DNA from: JANQGH01 sp039177555 | GTDB taxonomy: Bacteria > Pseudomonadota > Alphaproteobacteria > DSM-16000 > Inquilinaceae | Assembly (NCBI GenBank): GCA_039177555.1 | Contig: JBCDFV010000013.1 | Location: 32,738 to 96,737, forward strand | Direction of reading: 5' to 3' | Length of the DNA stretch: 64,000 nucleotides | Part shown: in pieces, positions 44,479-53,219 of the stretch | How positions within the stretch are numbered: position 1 is the first letter of the stretch | Layout: every line of letters begins with the position of its first letter | Made by a program: the position numbers and the translations under genes | The notes under the pieces: generated by a model | Database searches by the model: none | What the model saw: the letters and a program-made list of their open reading frames with translations, nothing else | Told to the model about the DNA's origin: nothing

Positions 44479-44870
44479 CGCGGCGGTCCTTCGTTACGGT
44501 TCGCCAGGCCCCTGACCCCGGCAACGATCAGCAGACACCAGCCAATGATCATCAGGGTGCCGCCCACCGGCGCGACGGCCCCCAGCCAGCGCAGATCCGT
44601 CAGCGCCAGAAGGTAGAGCGCGCCGCCGAAGATGAAAGCACCGAAAAACAGGGCCAAGGCCGCCGCGTTCACCAAACGCCCGGCAGGCGCCGGCAGGGCC
44701 GCCAGCCCGACCAGGGCGGCGGCATGGATCAACTGATACCGGCTGGCGGTGTCGACCCAGCCAAGCGCCTCAACGGACAGGACATCGCCAAGGCCGTGGG
44801 CGCCGAACGCCCCGAACGCCACCGCCAGCGCGCCCAAGACGCCCGCCAGAACAAGAAACCGTCCTTGCAC
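44475..44870 (-). CDS. DUF423 inner-membrane protein
   Basis: 131-aa protein with four helices and the DUF423 signature: LGALAVAFGAFGAHGL near the N-terminus, WVDTASRYQLIHAAALVGLAAL, and GGTLMIIGWCLLIVAG at the end. DUF423 proteins (YwdK-type) have no known function. It is coupled to tusA by ATGA and lies upstream of the two other small genes. Confidence 0.87.
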   Translation of the reverse strand: MQGRFLVLAGVLGALAVAFGAFGAHGLGDVLSVEALGWVDTASRYQLIHAAALVGLAALPAPAGRLVNAAALALFFGAFIFGGALYLLALTDLRWLGAVAPVGGTLMIIGWCLLIVAGVRGLANRNEGPPR

Positions 44871-44881
44871 GTCAGGCGGCC

Positions 44882-45676
44882 CTAACCCAGCAGCAGGGCA
44901 TCGTCGTCCAGTTCCTCGCCGCGCACCTTGGTGAACAGCTCGACCAGGTGGGGCACGTCCAACGCCTCGCGCTCGGCACCGGAAACGTCGAAGACGATCT
45001 TGCCCTCGTGCAGCATGACCGTGCGATCGCCATAGTCGAGCGCCTGGCGCATGGAATGCGTGACCATCAGGGCGGTCAAATTGAACGACTCGACAAAGCG
45101 GCGCGTCAGCTCCAGGACAAAGGCGGCGATGCGCGGGTCCAGCGCGGCCGTATGCTCGTCCAGCAGCAGGATGCGCATGTCGGCCAAGGTCGCCATCAGC
45201 AGGCTGACCGCCTGGCGCTGGCCGCCAGAAAGCTGGCCCATGCGATCGCCCAGACGGTTCTCAAGCCCGAGGCCCAGTTCCGCCAGCCTTTCCCGAAAGC
45301 TGTCGCGGCGGACATGGGTCAAGGCGGCACCCAGACCGCGCCGGCTGCCCCGCGCCGCCGCCAAGGCCATGTTCTCCTCGATCGACAGCCCCTCGCAGGT
45401 GCCGGCCATGGGGTCCTGGAACACCCGGGCGACCATCCCGGCGCGGCGCGGTGCCGGCCAGGTGGACACGTCGGTTTCATCGATCACGACCCGGCCGCGT
45501 TCCAGGGGGGCATCACCGGTCAACACGTTCAGCAAGGTGGACTTGCCCGCACCGTTCGAGCCGATGACGGCGACGAACTCGCCCGCCGGAATCGACAGGT
45601 CGATGCCGCGAATGGCCTTGGTTTCAAGCGGCGTGCCGCGCGCGAAGGTGACGTGAATGTCGCTGAGCGAGATCAT
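44882..45676 (-). CDS. ABC transporter ATP-binding protein (TrpZ-like)
   Basis: 264-aa ATPase from ATG at 45676 (MISLSDIHVTFARG). Walker A GSNGAGKSTL, signature LSGGQRQAVSLLM, Walker B RILLLDEHTAALDP and H-loop MVTHSMRQAL are complete. The sequence resembles the ATPases paired with ABC.X4 (TrpXYZ, tryptophan/tyrosine-type) and BMP-type importers. The longer in-frame region upstream is antisense-like reading of the permease. Start overlaps the permease by four bases. Confidence 0.9.
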   Translation of the reverse strand: MISLSDIHVTFARGTPLETKAIRGIDLSIPAGEFVAVIGSNGAGKSTLLNVLTGDAPLERGRVVIDETDVSTWPAPRRAGMVARVFQDPMAGTCEGLSIEENMALAAARGSRRGLGAALTHVRRDSFRERLAELGLGLENRLGDRMGQLSGGQRQAVSLLMATLADMRILLLDEHTAALDPRIAAFVLELTRRFVESFNLTALMVTHSMRQALDYGDRTVMLHEGKIVFDVSGAEREALDVPHLVELFTKVRGEELDDDALLLG

Positions 45677-46572
45677 GACTTGCCCCCCCGGATCAGCGAC
45701 TTCAGCGGGTTGCGCACGCCGGGCAGGATCAGCGCCACGATGACAAGAACGGCGGTGACGAGTTGCAGGTCGGAGGCCTCCAGCCCCAGCGCCGGCGTGT
45801 TGAGGGCCAAGGCCAGGGCGACCCGGTAGAGGATCGAGCCGATGACGCAGGCGGTCAGAATGATCAGCATCGCGCGGCTGCGGAACAGGGTTTCGCCCAG
45901 GATGACGGCGGCGAGGCCGACCACGATCGTGCCGACACCGCTGGTGACATCGGCAAAACCGTTGGTCTGGGCGAACATGGCGCCGGCCAGCGCGACCAGC
46001 GCGTTCGACAGCGCCATGCCGGTGTAGATCTGGCCGCTGGTGGCGATGCCCTGGGCACGGGCCATGCGCGGATTGGCGCCCGTGGCACGCATGGCCAGGC
46101 CAAAGTCGCTGACCAGAAAACGCCAAAGCAGCAGAACCACGATGACCAGCAACACGGCGAGAAAGATCGGCTTCACCTCCGCCTGCGTCAGGCCGAGATT
46201 GTAGAACGGCGTCAACACCGTTTCCTGCTGTAACAGGGCGACGTTCGGCCGGCCCATGATGCGCAGATTGATCGAGTAGAGCGCGATCATGGTCAGGATG
46301 CTGGCCAGCAGGTGCAGGATGTTGAAGCGCACGTTCAGGAACGCGGTGACCAGGCCGGCGCAGGCCCCGGCCACCATGGCAATGGCCGTCGCCAGCCACG
46401 GATTGACGCCGCTGACGATCAAGGTCGCGGTTACGGCGGCGCCCAGGGGAAAGCTGCCGTCAACCGTCAGGTCCGGAAAGTTCAGAATTCGAAAGGATAG
46501 GAAGACGCCGAGAGCAACGAGCGCGAAGACGAGCCCGATTTCAATCGCGCCGAGGAACGCGAACGTACTCAT
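45673..46572 (-). CDS. ABC transporter permease (TrpY-like)
   Basis: 299-aa permease of the branched-chain/ribose (BPD_transp_2) fold: EIGLVFALVALGVFLSFRIL at the N-terminus, FPDLTVDGSFPLGAA and VVGLAAVILGETLF. The family uses one subunit type as a dimer, consistent with one permease gene here. It pairs with the upstream substrate-binding protein and downstream ATPase. Such systems import aromatic amino acids or, in other cases, nucleosides; the cargo is not settled. Confidence 0.9.
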   Translation of the reverse strand: MSTFAFLGAIEIGLVFALVALGVFLSFRILNFPDLTVDGSFPLGAAVTATLIVSGVNPWLATAIAMVAGACAGLVTAFLNVRFNILHLLASILTMIALYSINLRIMGRPNVALLQQETVLTPFYNLGLTQAEVKPIFLAVLLVIVVLLLWRFLVSDFGLAMRATGANPRMARAQGIATSGQIYTGMALSNALVALAGAMFAQTNGFADVTSGVGTIVVGLAAVILGETLFRSRAMLIILTACVIGSILYRVALALALNTPALGLEASDLQLVTAVLVIVALILPGVRNPLKSLIRGGKS

Positions 46573-46652
46573 GGCGGCACCGTCCTGAAACTCCTGGGGA
46601 ACAAGAGACCGCCGACAGACATGCCGGCGGTCCCGTTGATCAAGCTCTCACG

Positions 46653-47636
46653 CTATTCGACGATCGTCGTAGCGCGATCCATCACGGCCGGCGGGATCTC
46701 GATGCCCATGGCCTCGGCCGCCGCCGGATTGACGAACAGGTCGGAACCCGACGCGATGGTGACCGGGATCGACCCCGGATCTTCGCCGTTCAGGATGCGC
46801 AGCACGATGTCACCCGTCTGCCGACCGATCTGATAGTAATCGAAGCCGACCGTGGCGACCGCGCCGCGCTCGACGCTGTCGGTATCGCCGGAGAACACCG
46901 GCAAGTTGGCGTCCTGTCCGACGGACAGCACCGCCTCCAGCGCCGAAACGATCGTGTTGTCGGTCGGCACATAGATCAGATCCGCCTCGCCGACCAGGCT
47001 CTGGGCCGCACCCAGGACGTCGGCCGACCGCGGGGCCGCCGCCTCGACAACGTTAAAGCCCCATTCAGGCGCCATTTCGCTCAGGGTCGTGACCAGCGTG
47101 ACCGCGTTGGCCTCGCCCGGATTATACGGCACGCCGATCCGCGTGGCGTCGGGCATGAACTCACGGATCAGGTCCAGATGGTCGGCCAAGGGCGACATGT
47201 CGGACAGGCCCGTGATGTTGCCGCCAGGCGCATCCGGGTCGCTGACCAGTTGCGCGCCGACGGGATCGGTCACCGCCGTAAAGACGATGGGCATATCCTG
47301 GGTCGCGGAGGCCATGGCCTGGGCCGACGGCGTAGAAATCGGCACCAGGACGTGATGGCCCTGGCCGACGAACTGGCGCGCGATCTGCGCGGCCGTGGCC
47401 GGATTACCCTGCGCGCTTTGATAGATGAAGGTGAGGTTCTCGCCCTCGGTGTAGCCATTCTCGGTCAGCACATCGAGAACGCCATCGCGGGCGGCGTCGA
47501 GGGCCGGATGCTCAACGATCGCCGTGACGGCGACGGATGCGTCGTCTTGCGCCAGTGCGAGACCGGTCGAAAGACACATTCCCGCCACTGCGCCCATTAC
47601 GGACATGCCGCGCGCCGCCTTGCCAATAAAAGCCAT
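46653..47636 (-). CDS. ABC transporter substrate-binding protein (TrpX-like)
   Basis: 328-aa periplasmic protein from the ATG at 47636, chosen because AGGGAGAG lies six bases upstream. Signal peptide ends at TGLALAQ. The mature part has the DUF534/ABC_sub_bind (TrpX) layout: VAVTAIVEHPALDAARDGVLDVL, IPVTIASGSDLFVNPAAAEAMGIEIP, GEADLIYVPTDNTIVSALEAVL. Followed by the permease and ATPase, giving a complete importer. Tryptophan/tyrosine is a family guess. Confidence 0.9.
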   Translation of the reverse strand: MAFIGKAARGMSVMGAVAGMCLSTGLALAQDDASVAVTAIVEHPALDAARDGVLDVLTENGYTEGENLTFIYQSAQGNPATAAQIARQFVGQGHHVLVPISTPSAQAMASATQDMPIVFTAVTDPVGAQLVSDPDAPGGNITGLSDMSPLADHLDLIREFMPDATRIGVPYNPGEANAVTLVTTLSEMAPEWGFNVVEAAAPRSADVLGAAQSLVGEADLIYVPTDNTIVSALEAVLSVGQDANLPVFSGDTDSVERGAVATVGFDYYQIGRQTGDIVLRILNGEDPGSIPVTIASGSDLFVNPAAAEAMGIEIPPAVMDRATTIVE

Positions 47637-47717
47637 GAAACTCTCCCTAGTTGAGGACCTTGTCATCGGTTTGTGGGGGATTAGGCGTTGCGCGGCCGCT
47701 ATCGTCAAGCGATCCCG

Positions 47718-49220
47718 TCAGTCTAGCGTGAACTCAATGCCCTGCGCCAAGGGCAATTCCGTCGAATAATTCACCGTCTGCGTCTGTCGACGCATATAGG
47801 CCTTCCAGGCGTCGGAGCCGGATTCGCGGCCGCCGCCGGTTTCCTTCTCGCCGCCGAACGCACCGCCGATTTCCGCGCCCGATGGGCCGATATTGACGTT
47901 GGCGATGCCGCAATCGCTGCCGATCGGCGACAGGAACGTTTCCGCCTCGCGTACATCGCCGGTGAAGATGCACGAGCTGAGGCCCTGCGGCACGTCGTTG
48001 TGCAGGGCGATCGCCTCGTCCAGGTCGCTGTACTTCATGACATAAAGGATCGGCGCGAAGGTCTCGTGGCGGACGATGTCCGTCTGTGAGGGCATCTCGA
48101 CGATGGCCGGGCGCACATAGACGCCGCCTTCCGGTACGCCGTCGGTCACCCGGTCGCCGCCATGGACCGTGCCGCCGTCGGCCCTAGCCGTCGCCAAGGC
48201 CTCCGCCATCCCGTCCGCCGCCGCCGCGTCGGTCAGCGGGCCGACCAGGGTGCCGGCCTCAAGCGGATTGCCGATGGGGATCTTCGCATAGGCGCCGATC
48301 AGGGACGGCAACAGGCGGTCATAGATGCCGTCATGCACGATCAGCCGGCGCAGGCTGGTGCAGCGCTGGCCGCAGGTGCCAACCGCGCTGAACAGCACCG
48401 CGCGCACGGCGAGTTCAAGATCGGCGCTTGGGGCCACGATCATGCCGTTGTTGCCGCCCAGTTCCAGCAGCGACCGGCCCAGCCTGGCGGCGACGCGCGG
48501 CCCGACCTCGCGGCCCATGCGGGTGGAACCGGTGGCGCTGATCAGCGGCACCTTCGGGCTGTCGACCAGCCGTTCGCCGATTTCGCGCGGGCCGATGATG
48601 ACCTCCATCAGGCCCTCGGGCACTTCGCCGAACGCTTCCGCCGCGCGCCGGAACAGGGCCTGGCAGGCGAGCGCGGTCAGCGGCGTCTTCTCCGACGGTT
48701 TCCAAATCACCGGATCGCCGCAGACGAAGGCCAGCGCGGCGTTCCACGACCAGACCGCGACCGGGAAGTTGAAGGCGCTGATGACGCCGACGGGGCCAAG
48801 CGGCTGCCAAGTCTCCGCCATGCGATGGCCCGGCCGTTCGGACGCGATGGTCAGGCCATAAAGCTGGCGCGACAGGCCAACGGCGAAGTCGCAGATGTCG
48901 ATCATCTCCTGCACTTCGCCAAGGCCTTCCTGCAGGATCTTGCCCATCTCCAAGGTCACGAGCTGGCCGAGCAGGCCCTTATGCGCGCGCAGTTCCTCCC
49001 CGAACAGGCGCACCAACTCGCCACGGCGCGGCGCGGGGACCGTGCGCCAAGCCTTGAACGCGGTTTCCGCTCGATCGATCGCGGCGTCGACCTCCTCCGG
49101 CTCGTGATCGGTCAAGGCCGCCAGTTCCGCGCCGTCGATCGGCGAGCGCACGATGCGCGGTCCGCCGGTGATCTGGCGCTGGTCGACACCTAGCGCGGAC
49201 AGCAAATCCTGCAATTCCAT
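47718..49220 (-). CDS. ALDH7-type aldehyde dehydrogenase (AmaB-like)
   Basis: 500-aa NAD(P)-dependent aldehyde dehydrogenase; the ATG at 49220 (MELQDLLSALGV) fits the family. Catalytic Glu lies in LLELGGNNGMIV and the nucleophile Cys in GTCGQRCTS. The C-terminal KETGGGRESGSDAWKAYMRRQT is the ALDH7A1/antiquitin hallmark, giving alpha-aminoadipic-semialdehyde dehydrogenase (piperideine-6-carboxylate dehydrogenase, AmaB) as the best call, in lysine catabolism. Partner lysine genes are absent here. It is followed 81 bases later by the TrpX-type gene on the same strand. Confidence 0.9.
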   Translation of the reverse strand: MELQDLLSALGVDQRQITGGPRIVRSPIDGAELAALTDHEPEEVDAAIDRAETAFKAWRTVPAPRRGELVRLFGEELRAHKGLLGQLVTLEMGKILQEGLGEVQEMIDICDFAVGLSRQLYGLTIASERPGHRMAETWQPLGPVGVISAFNFPVAVWSWNAALAFVCGDPVIWKPSEKTPLTALACQALFRRAAEAFGEVPEGLMEVIIGPREIGERLVDSPKVPLISATGSTRMGREVGPRVAARLGRSLLELGGNNGMIVAPSADLELAVRAVLFSAVGTCGQRCTSLRRLIVHDGIYDRLLPSLIGAYAKIPIGNPLEAGTLVGPLTDAAAADGMAEALATARADGGTVHGGDRVTDGVPEGGVYVRPAIVEMPSQTDIVRHETFAPILYVMKYSDLDEAIALHNDVPQGLSSCIFTGDVREAETFLSPIGSDCGIANVNIGPSGAEIGGAFGGEKETGGGRESGSDAWKAYMRRQTQTVNYSTELPLAQGIEFTLD

Positions 49221-49323
49221 GTCGCTTACTCCGTGACGACGCCGCGTCGCCCAACCGATGATCCCCAATGATCCAAGCCCGGCCATGGATAGCCCCGGCT
49301 CAGGGCCGCCGGCAAGGGGACAG

Positions 49324-50238
49324 TTAGCGGCCGTCTGTTTCGCCTTTACCCCACAGCCAGGCGGCGCCGCGCACACCGCTGCTGTCGCCGTGTTTGGACT
49401 GGCGCACCGGCGTCGCCACCTCGCCGCCAAAGACCCACTGCGGCAGCAGCTTCGGCATGGCATCGTAGAGGCGCTCAATATTCGACATGCCGCCGCCGAG
49501 AACGACGACATCCGGGTCCAGCACATTGATCACGACCGCCAGACCGCGCGCCAGTCGGCTTTCATAGCGGTCGAGCGTGGCCAGGGCTTCCTTCTCGCCA
49601 TCCATGGCGCGGACCATGATCGCAGAACCGGGGATACGGTCCCCGACCACCTTGGCATAGTCCTTTTCGAAGCCGGTGCCCGAGATGTAGGTCTCAAGGC
49701 AGCCCTTCTTGCCGCAATAGCAGGGCGGCGGGGGGTCATCCTCTGGCCCGGCCCAAGGCAGCGGAATGTGCCCGAACTCGCCCGCGATGGCGTTCTGGCC
49801 GGTATGGGCCCTGCCGTTTATCGCGATGCCCGCACCGGTGCCGGTGCCGATGATCACGGCGAACACCACCTCCGCCCCGGCCGCCGCGCCGTCGACGGCT
49901 TCGGAGACCGCCAGGCAGTTGGCGTCGTTGGCGCAGCGCACCTCGCGCCCCCAAGCCGCCATCAGGTCCTTATCGAAGGTGCGGCCGATCAGCCAGGTCG
50001 AGTTGGCGTTCTTGACCAGGCCGGTTTGCGGCGAGATCGCGCCGGGCATGCCGATGCCCAAGGTCGCGGAGGTGCCGAGCTCGCTCTCGAACGAGCGAGC
50101 CAGCTCAATGATCGTCCGGACGGTGCCGTCATAGTCTTCCTTGGGCGTGGAGACGCGGCGCCTTATGCGTTCCTGCCCGTCATCGTCCAGCGCGATGCCC
50201 TCGATCTTTGTGCCGCCTAGGTCAATTCCGATGCGCAT
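49324..50238 (-). CDS. ROK-family sugar kinase (NagK/Mak-like)
   Basis: 304-aa ATP-dependent sugar kinase. RIGIDLGGTKIEGIALD (phosphate-1 motif), CANDANCLAVSEA, GIGMPGA and IIGTGTGAGIAINGRAHTGQNAIAGEFGHIPL are intact, with the ROK zinc motif CYCGKKGCLETYISG. The GEFGH block and acidic loop resemble N-acetylglucosamine kinase/fructokinase. It is distinct from the ROK kinase of the nan operon at 57143. ALDH7 lies 103 bases downstream with no clear link. Confidence 0.9.
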   Translation of the reverse strand: MRIGIDLGGTKIEGIALDDDGQERIRRRVSTPKEDYDGTVRTIIELARSFESELGTSATLGIGMPGAISPQTGLVKNANSTWLIGRTFDKDLMAAWGREVRCANDANCLAVSEAVDGAAAGAEVVFAVIIGTGTGAGIAINGRAHTGQNAIAGEFGHIPLPWAGPEDDPPPPCYCGKKGCLETYISGTGFEKDYAKVVGDRIPGSAIMVRAMDGEKEALATLDRYESRLARGLAVVINVLDPDVVVLGGGMSNIERLYDAMPKLLPQWVFGGEVATPVRQSKHGDSSGVRGAAWLWGKGETDGR

Positions 50239-50409
50239 GCGCCGCCGTTCCCCCGCTTCAAGAAGCCTTTTGCGGCCTACTTAGCAAGCGTTGCGGTCCA
50301 GGGCAAAAGCTAGATCGGCGCAAAAAGGTGCCAGGGAACCGCCGAACGCCTATATAGATCGCAGCTTTGAGCGATCGCCGAAGAGCAACGAGACAAGACG
50401 GGGACTGTC

Positions 50410-51558
50410 ATGAGCGAAACGCCCAACCCGACCGCGGCCCAGACAACAACGCAAACCGCAACCGCGACCCAGACCGCCACCATCGCCTCCATGCCGCCCC
50501 TGACACCGGCGCCCACCGGCGACGTGGTGCCCTATGAGCAGGCGGAGGGCGTGGACAAGAGCAAGATTGAAGAGCTGATCGTCGGCATCGACCTGACGGA
50601 CGCCCAATCGATCATCGGCTTCGGCGCCAAGGCGCAAAGCGATTTGCGCTCTGTCACCGGCCAGATGCTGGACGGGGTGCGCAATAAGGAGGCGGGCCAG
50701 GCGGGCAAGGTTCTGAACGAAGTGGTGCTGAGCGTGCGCGGCTTCGACCTGTCCGGCCTGTCGGAAAAGCCCGGCTTTCTGGCCCGCCTGTTCGGCGCCG
50801 CCAAGCCGCTGGCCCGGGTATTGCAGCGGTATGAGACCGTGCAGCGGCAGATCCACGGGCTGCGCACGAACCTGGAGCAGCACAAAGACGATTTGTTGCG
50901 CGACATCATCATGCTCGACCGGCTGTATGAGAGTTCGCTGGCCTATTTCCACGATCTGGAGCTTTACATCGCCGCCGGCGAGGAAAAGCTGCGCCGGGTC
51001 GAGGCCGAGGAGATCCCGGCCGCCCGCCAGGCCGCCGAGGGCGACGACCCGCTGAAATCGCAAGCCTTGCAGCGCCTGATCGCCGCCAAGAACGATCTTG
51101 AGCGCAAGGTCCACGATCTGAAGCTGACCCGGCAGGTGACCATGCAGTCCCTGCCCTCAATCGCGCTGGTCCAAGACAACGACAAGTCGCTGGTGACCAA
51201 GATCGACAGCACCGTGGTCAACACCATCCCGTTATGGGAGGTGCAGATCGCGCAAGCGGTGACCCTGCATCGCTCGCAGCAGGCCGCCGGCACGATCCGC
51301 AAGGCCAACGACCTGACCAACGAGCTGTTGGAGGCCAACGCGGCCAACCTGAAGACCGCGAACGCGGAGATCAGGCGCGAGATCGAGCGCGGCGTCTTCG
51401 ACATCGAGAGCATCAAGAAGGCCAACGCCGACCTGATCTCCACGATCGAGGAAAGCGTGCAGATCGCCGAGGAAGGCCGCCAACAGCGTCAGAACGCCGA
51501 GCGCGAACTGCAGACCGCCGAACAGCAACTGCGCGACGCCCTGGAAAAGGCCAGTTAG
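50410..51558 (+). CDS. TelA family toxic-anion resistance protein
   Basis: 382-aa soluble protein. After an N-terminal Gln/Thr-rich tail (TAAQTTTQTATATQTATI) the TelA core follows: SIIGFGAKAQSDLRSVTGQML, RYETVQRQIHGLRTNLEQHKDDLLRDIIMLDRLYE, VMTQSLPSIALVQDND-type stretch and a helical C-terminus with repeated Glu/Ala heptads likely forming a coiled coil. The family (KlaA/TelA, tellurite resistance; also Ter-associated) has a general stress/membrane-related role not well understood. A TATATA box at 50351-50356 could be the -10 element. Confidence 0.88.
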   Translation: MSETPNPTAAQTTTQTATATQTATIASMPPLTPAPTGDVVPYEQAEGVDKSKIEELIVGIDLTDAQSIIGFGAKAQSDLRSVTGQMLDGVRNKEAGQAGKVLNEVVLSVRGFDLSGLSEKPGFLARLFGAAKPLARVLQRYETVQRQIHGLRTNLEQHKDDLLRDIIMLDRLYESSLAYFHDLELYIAAGEEKLRRVEAEEIPAARQAAEGDDPLKSQALQRLIAAKNDLERKVHDLKLTRQVTMQSLPSIALVQDNDKSLVTKIDSTVVNTIPLWEVQIAQAVTLHRSQQAAGTIRKANDLTNELLEANAANLKTANAEIRREIERGVFDIESIKKANADLISTIEESVQIAEEGRQQRQNAERELQTAEQQLRDALEKAS

Positions 51559-51670
51559 CCGATGGCGGCGGCCACGGGGGCGCTTGCCGCTCGGGCGGGA
51601 CCGCGGATTCCCTATTTCGGCGCCGCTTTGGCTCTGATTCTGCCGCCTTTCGGCTGATCATGCGGCGGGC

Positions 51671-52402
51671 ATGACCGAAGCGATCACGCCCACCCGGACG
51701 CGCCGACGGGGCTATTGGCGCTGGCTGCTCTACCTGCTCGCCCTGCCCTTCGGCCTGGTTGCGCTTTACTTTCTCGCCGTCTTCGTCTTCGCCCGCATTC
51801 CGGTGAATGCGGACTTTCAAAGCGCGCCGGGCGGCATTCCGGTGATTGTCGCGGACAACGGCATCCATGTCGACCTGATCGTGCCGATCGTTGCCGGCGG
51901 GCACGACTGGCGCGAGGTGTTCGATCCGGCGATTGCGCAGATGGGGCCGCAGCTCGGCCAGATGGCGACCCATGTCGGCATCGGCTGGGGCCATCGCGAT
52001 TTCTACGTCAACACGCCGACCTGGGACGACATGACGATCGGCACGGCGGTGCGCGCCGTGATGGGCATCGGCGGCTCCGTCATGCACATCAAGTACGGTG
52101 CTGCCCGGTTCGACCCGGAGAACAACGTCTTCATCCTGCTGCCGGAGGACGATTACCAGGCGCTCGTCGACGGCATCGTCGACACGGCCGTGCTGGACGA
52201 AAACGGCCAGGCCGTGCCGCTGGGCGTTGCCGGCCATATGGAGACCGACGCCTTTTTCCAAGCCCATGGGCGCTACAACGCGCTTTACACCTGCAACAAT
52301 TGGGCCTCGTCGGTTCTGGCGGCGGCCGGCGTGCGGGTGCCGCTCTGGAGCCCGTTTTCCGGCGCCATCATCGACCAGCTTCGGGTCTCAACCTCCGGCT
52401 GA
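51671..52402 (+). CDS. TIGR02117/DUF2459 family protein
   Basis: 243-aa protein with an N-terminal membrane anchor (WRWLLYLLALPFGLVALYFLAVF) and an exported domain: VIVADNGIHVDLIVPI, HVGIGWGHRDFYVNTPTWDDM, and YNALYTCNNWASSVLAAAGV. The NGIHVDL...GWG...TCNNW pattern fits DUF2459 (urease-region hypothetical) and, by its His/Cys/Asn triad, resembles a papain-like or C39-type cysteine hydrolase fold; activity is unknown. No urease genes are near. Start ATG at 51671. Confidence 0.78.
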   Translation: MTEAITPTRTRRRGYWRWLLYLLALPFGLVALYFLAVFVFARIPVNADFQSAPGGIPVIVADNGIHVDLIVPIVAGGHDWREVFDPAIAQMGPQLGQMATHVGIGWGHRDFYVNTPTWDDMTIGTAVRAVMGIGGSVMHIKYGAARFDPENNVFILLPEDDYQALVDGIVDTAVLDENGQAVPLGVAGHMETDAFFQAHGRYNALYTCNNWASSVLAAAGVRVPLWSPFSGAIIDQLRVSTSG

Positions 52403-52449
52403 CGCGCCTTGGAGCCCGTCTGCGGAAGTGGCGCACGGATGAACGGCGA

Positions 52450-52490
52450 TTATTTTCACTGTTGACATAGCGTCCAGTGGTTATTTTCAT
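52450..52490 (+). promoter_or_regulatory. Direct-repeat operator and promoter of nan operon
   Basis: TTATTTTCAC (52450-52459) and TTATTTTCAT (52481-52490) are a 9/10 direct repeat spaced exactly 31 bases, three helical turns. Between them TTGACA (52462-52467) gives a perfect -35 box; the -10 would be TTTCAT/TTCATA at 52485-52491 with spacing 17-18 bases. The start codon is at 52496, so the message would be leaderless or nearly so, with no ribosome-binding site. The RpiR regulator of the operon is the likely binder (inference). Confidence 0.5.
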
Positions 52491-52495
52491 AGCGC

Positions 52496-53218
52496 ATGTC
52501 TTTCGCGTCTGTCTTCGAAAAGGTGCGTGGCCGGCTGATCGTGTCGTGCCAGCCGGTTGCCGGCGGGCCGTTCGACCGGCCGGAAGTCGTGGCCGATTAT
52601 GTGCGCGCGACGACGGACGGCGGTGCCGCCGGCTTTCGGATCGAGGGCGCGGCCAACATTCGTGCCGCCCGCGAGGTGACCGATCGGCCGTTGATCGGCC
52701 TGATCAAGCGGCCGTTTGGCAACAATCCGGCCTGGATCACAGGCACCACGGACGATGTCACCGCCGTTATCGGGGCGGGCGCCGACATCGTCGCCATCGA
52801 CGCCACGATCGGCGCGCGGCCGGCACCGGTTGACGACCTCTTTGCCGCTGCCCATGCGCTGAACAGGCCGGTTCTGGCCGACATCTCGACACTCACCGAG
52901 GCGCAAGCGGCGGCCGAGAGCGGCGCCGACGCGGCCGCAACAACGCTGAGCCTGGATTGCACGGACACCAGCGGCCGGCCCTGCCCCGACCTTGCCCTCA
53001 TCCGCGATGCGGCGGCGACGCTGTCCATACCGGTTGTCGCGGAGGGCAATGTCAGGACGCCGGCGGACGCCATGGCGGCCCGCAAGGCGGGGGCGTGGGC
53101 CGTTGTCGTCGGTTCGGCGATCACCCGGCCGGAATTCGTCACTAGCTGGTTCGCCGAGGCGCTGACCGAGGCCGACCAGAAGCATCAAGCCCATCGATCA
53201 CAAACAGGGAGTAAGTGA
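52496..53218 (+). CDS. nanE: N-acetylmannosamine-6-phosphate 2-epimerase
   Basis: 240-aa TIM-barrel enzyme converting ManNAc-6-phosphate to GlcNAc-6-phosphate in sialic-acid/ManNAc catabolism. Family blocks: LIVSCQPVAGGPFDRPE, GFRIEGAANIRAAREVTDRPLIGLIKR, DIVAIDATIGARP, and VVAEGNVRTPADAMAARKAGAWAVVVGSAITRP. The Lys in GLIKR and Glu in AEGNV are the catalytic pair. First gene of the operon nanE, SBP, two permeases, rpiR, nanK; the next gene begins two bases after its stop. Confidence 0.93.
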   Translation: MSFASVFEKVRGRLIVSCQPVAGGPFDRPEVVADYVRATTDGGAAGFRIEGAANIRAAREVTDRPLIGLIKRPFGNNPAWITGTTDDVTAVIGAGADIVAIDATIGARPAPVDDLFAAAHALNRPVLADISTLTEAQAAAESGADAAATTLSLDCTDTSGRPCPDLALIRDAAATLSIPVVAEGNVRTPADAMAARKAGAWAVVVGSAITRPEFVTSWFAEALTEADQKHQAHRSQTGSK

Positions 53219-53219
53219 G

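Noticed and set aside
50351..50356. TATATA as the telA promoter
   Set aside because: A fair -10 box, but no convincing -35 element at the proper distance; mentioned only under telA.
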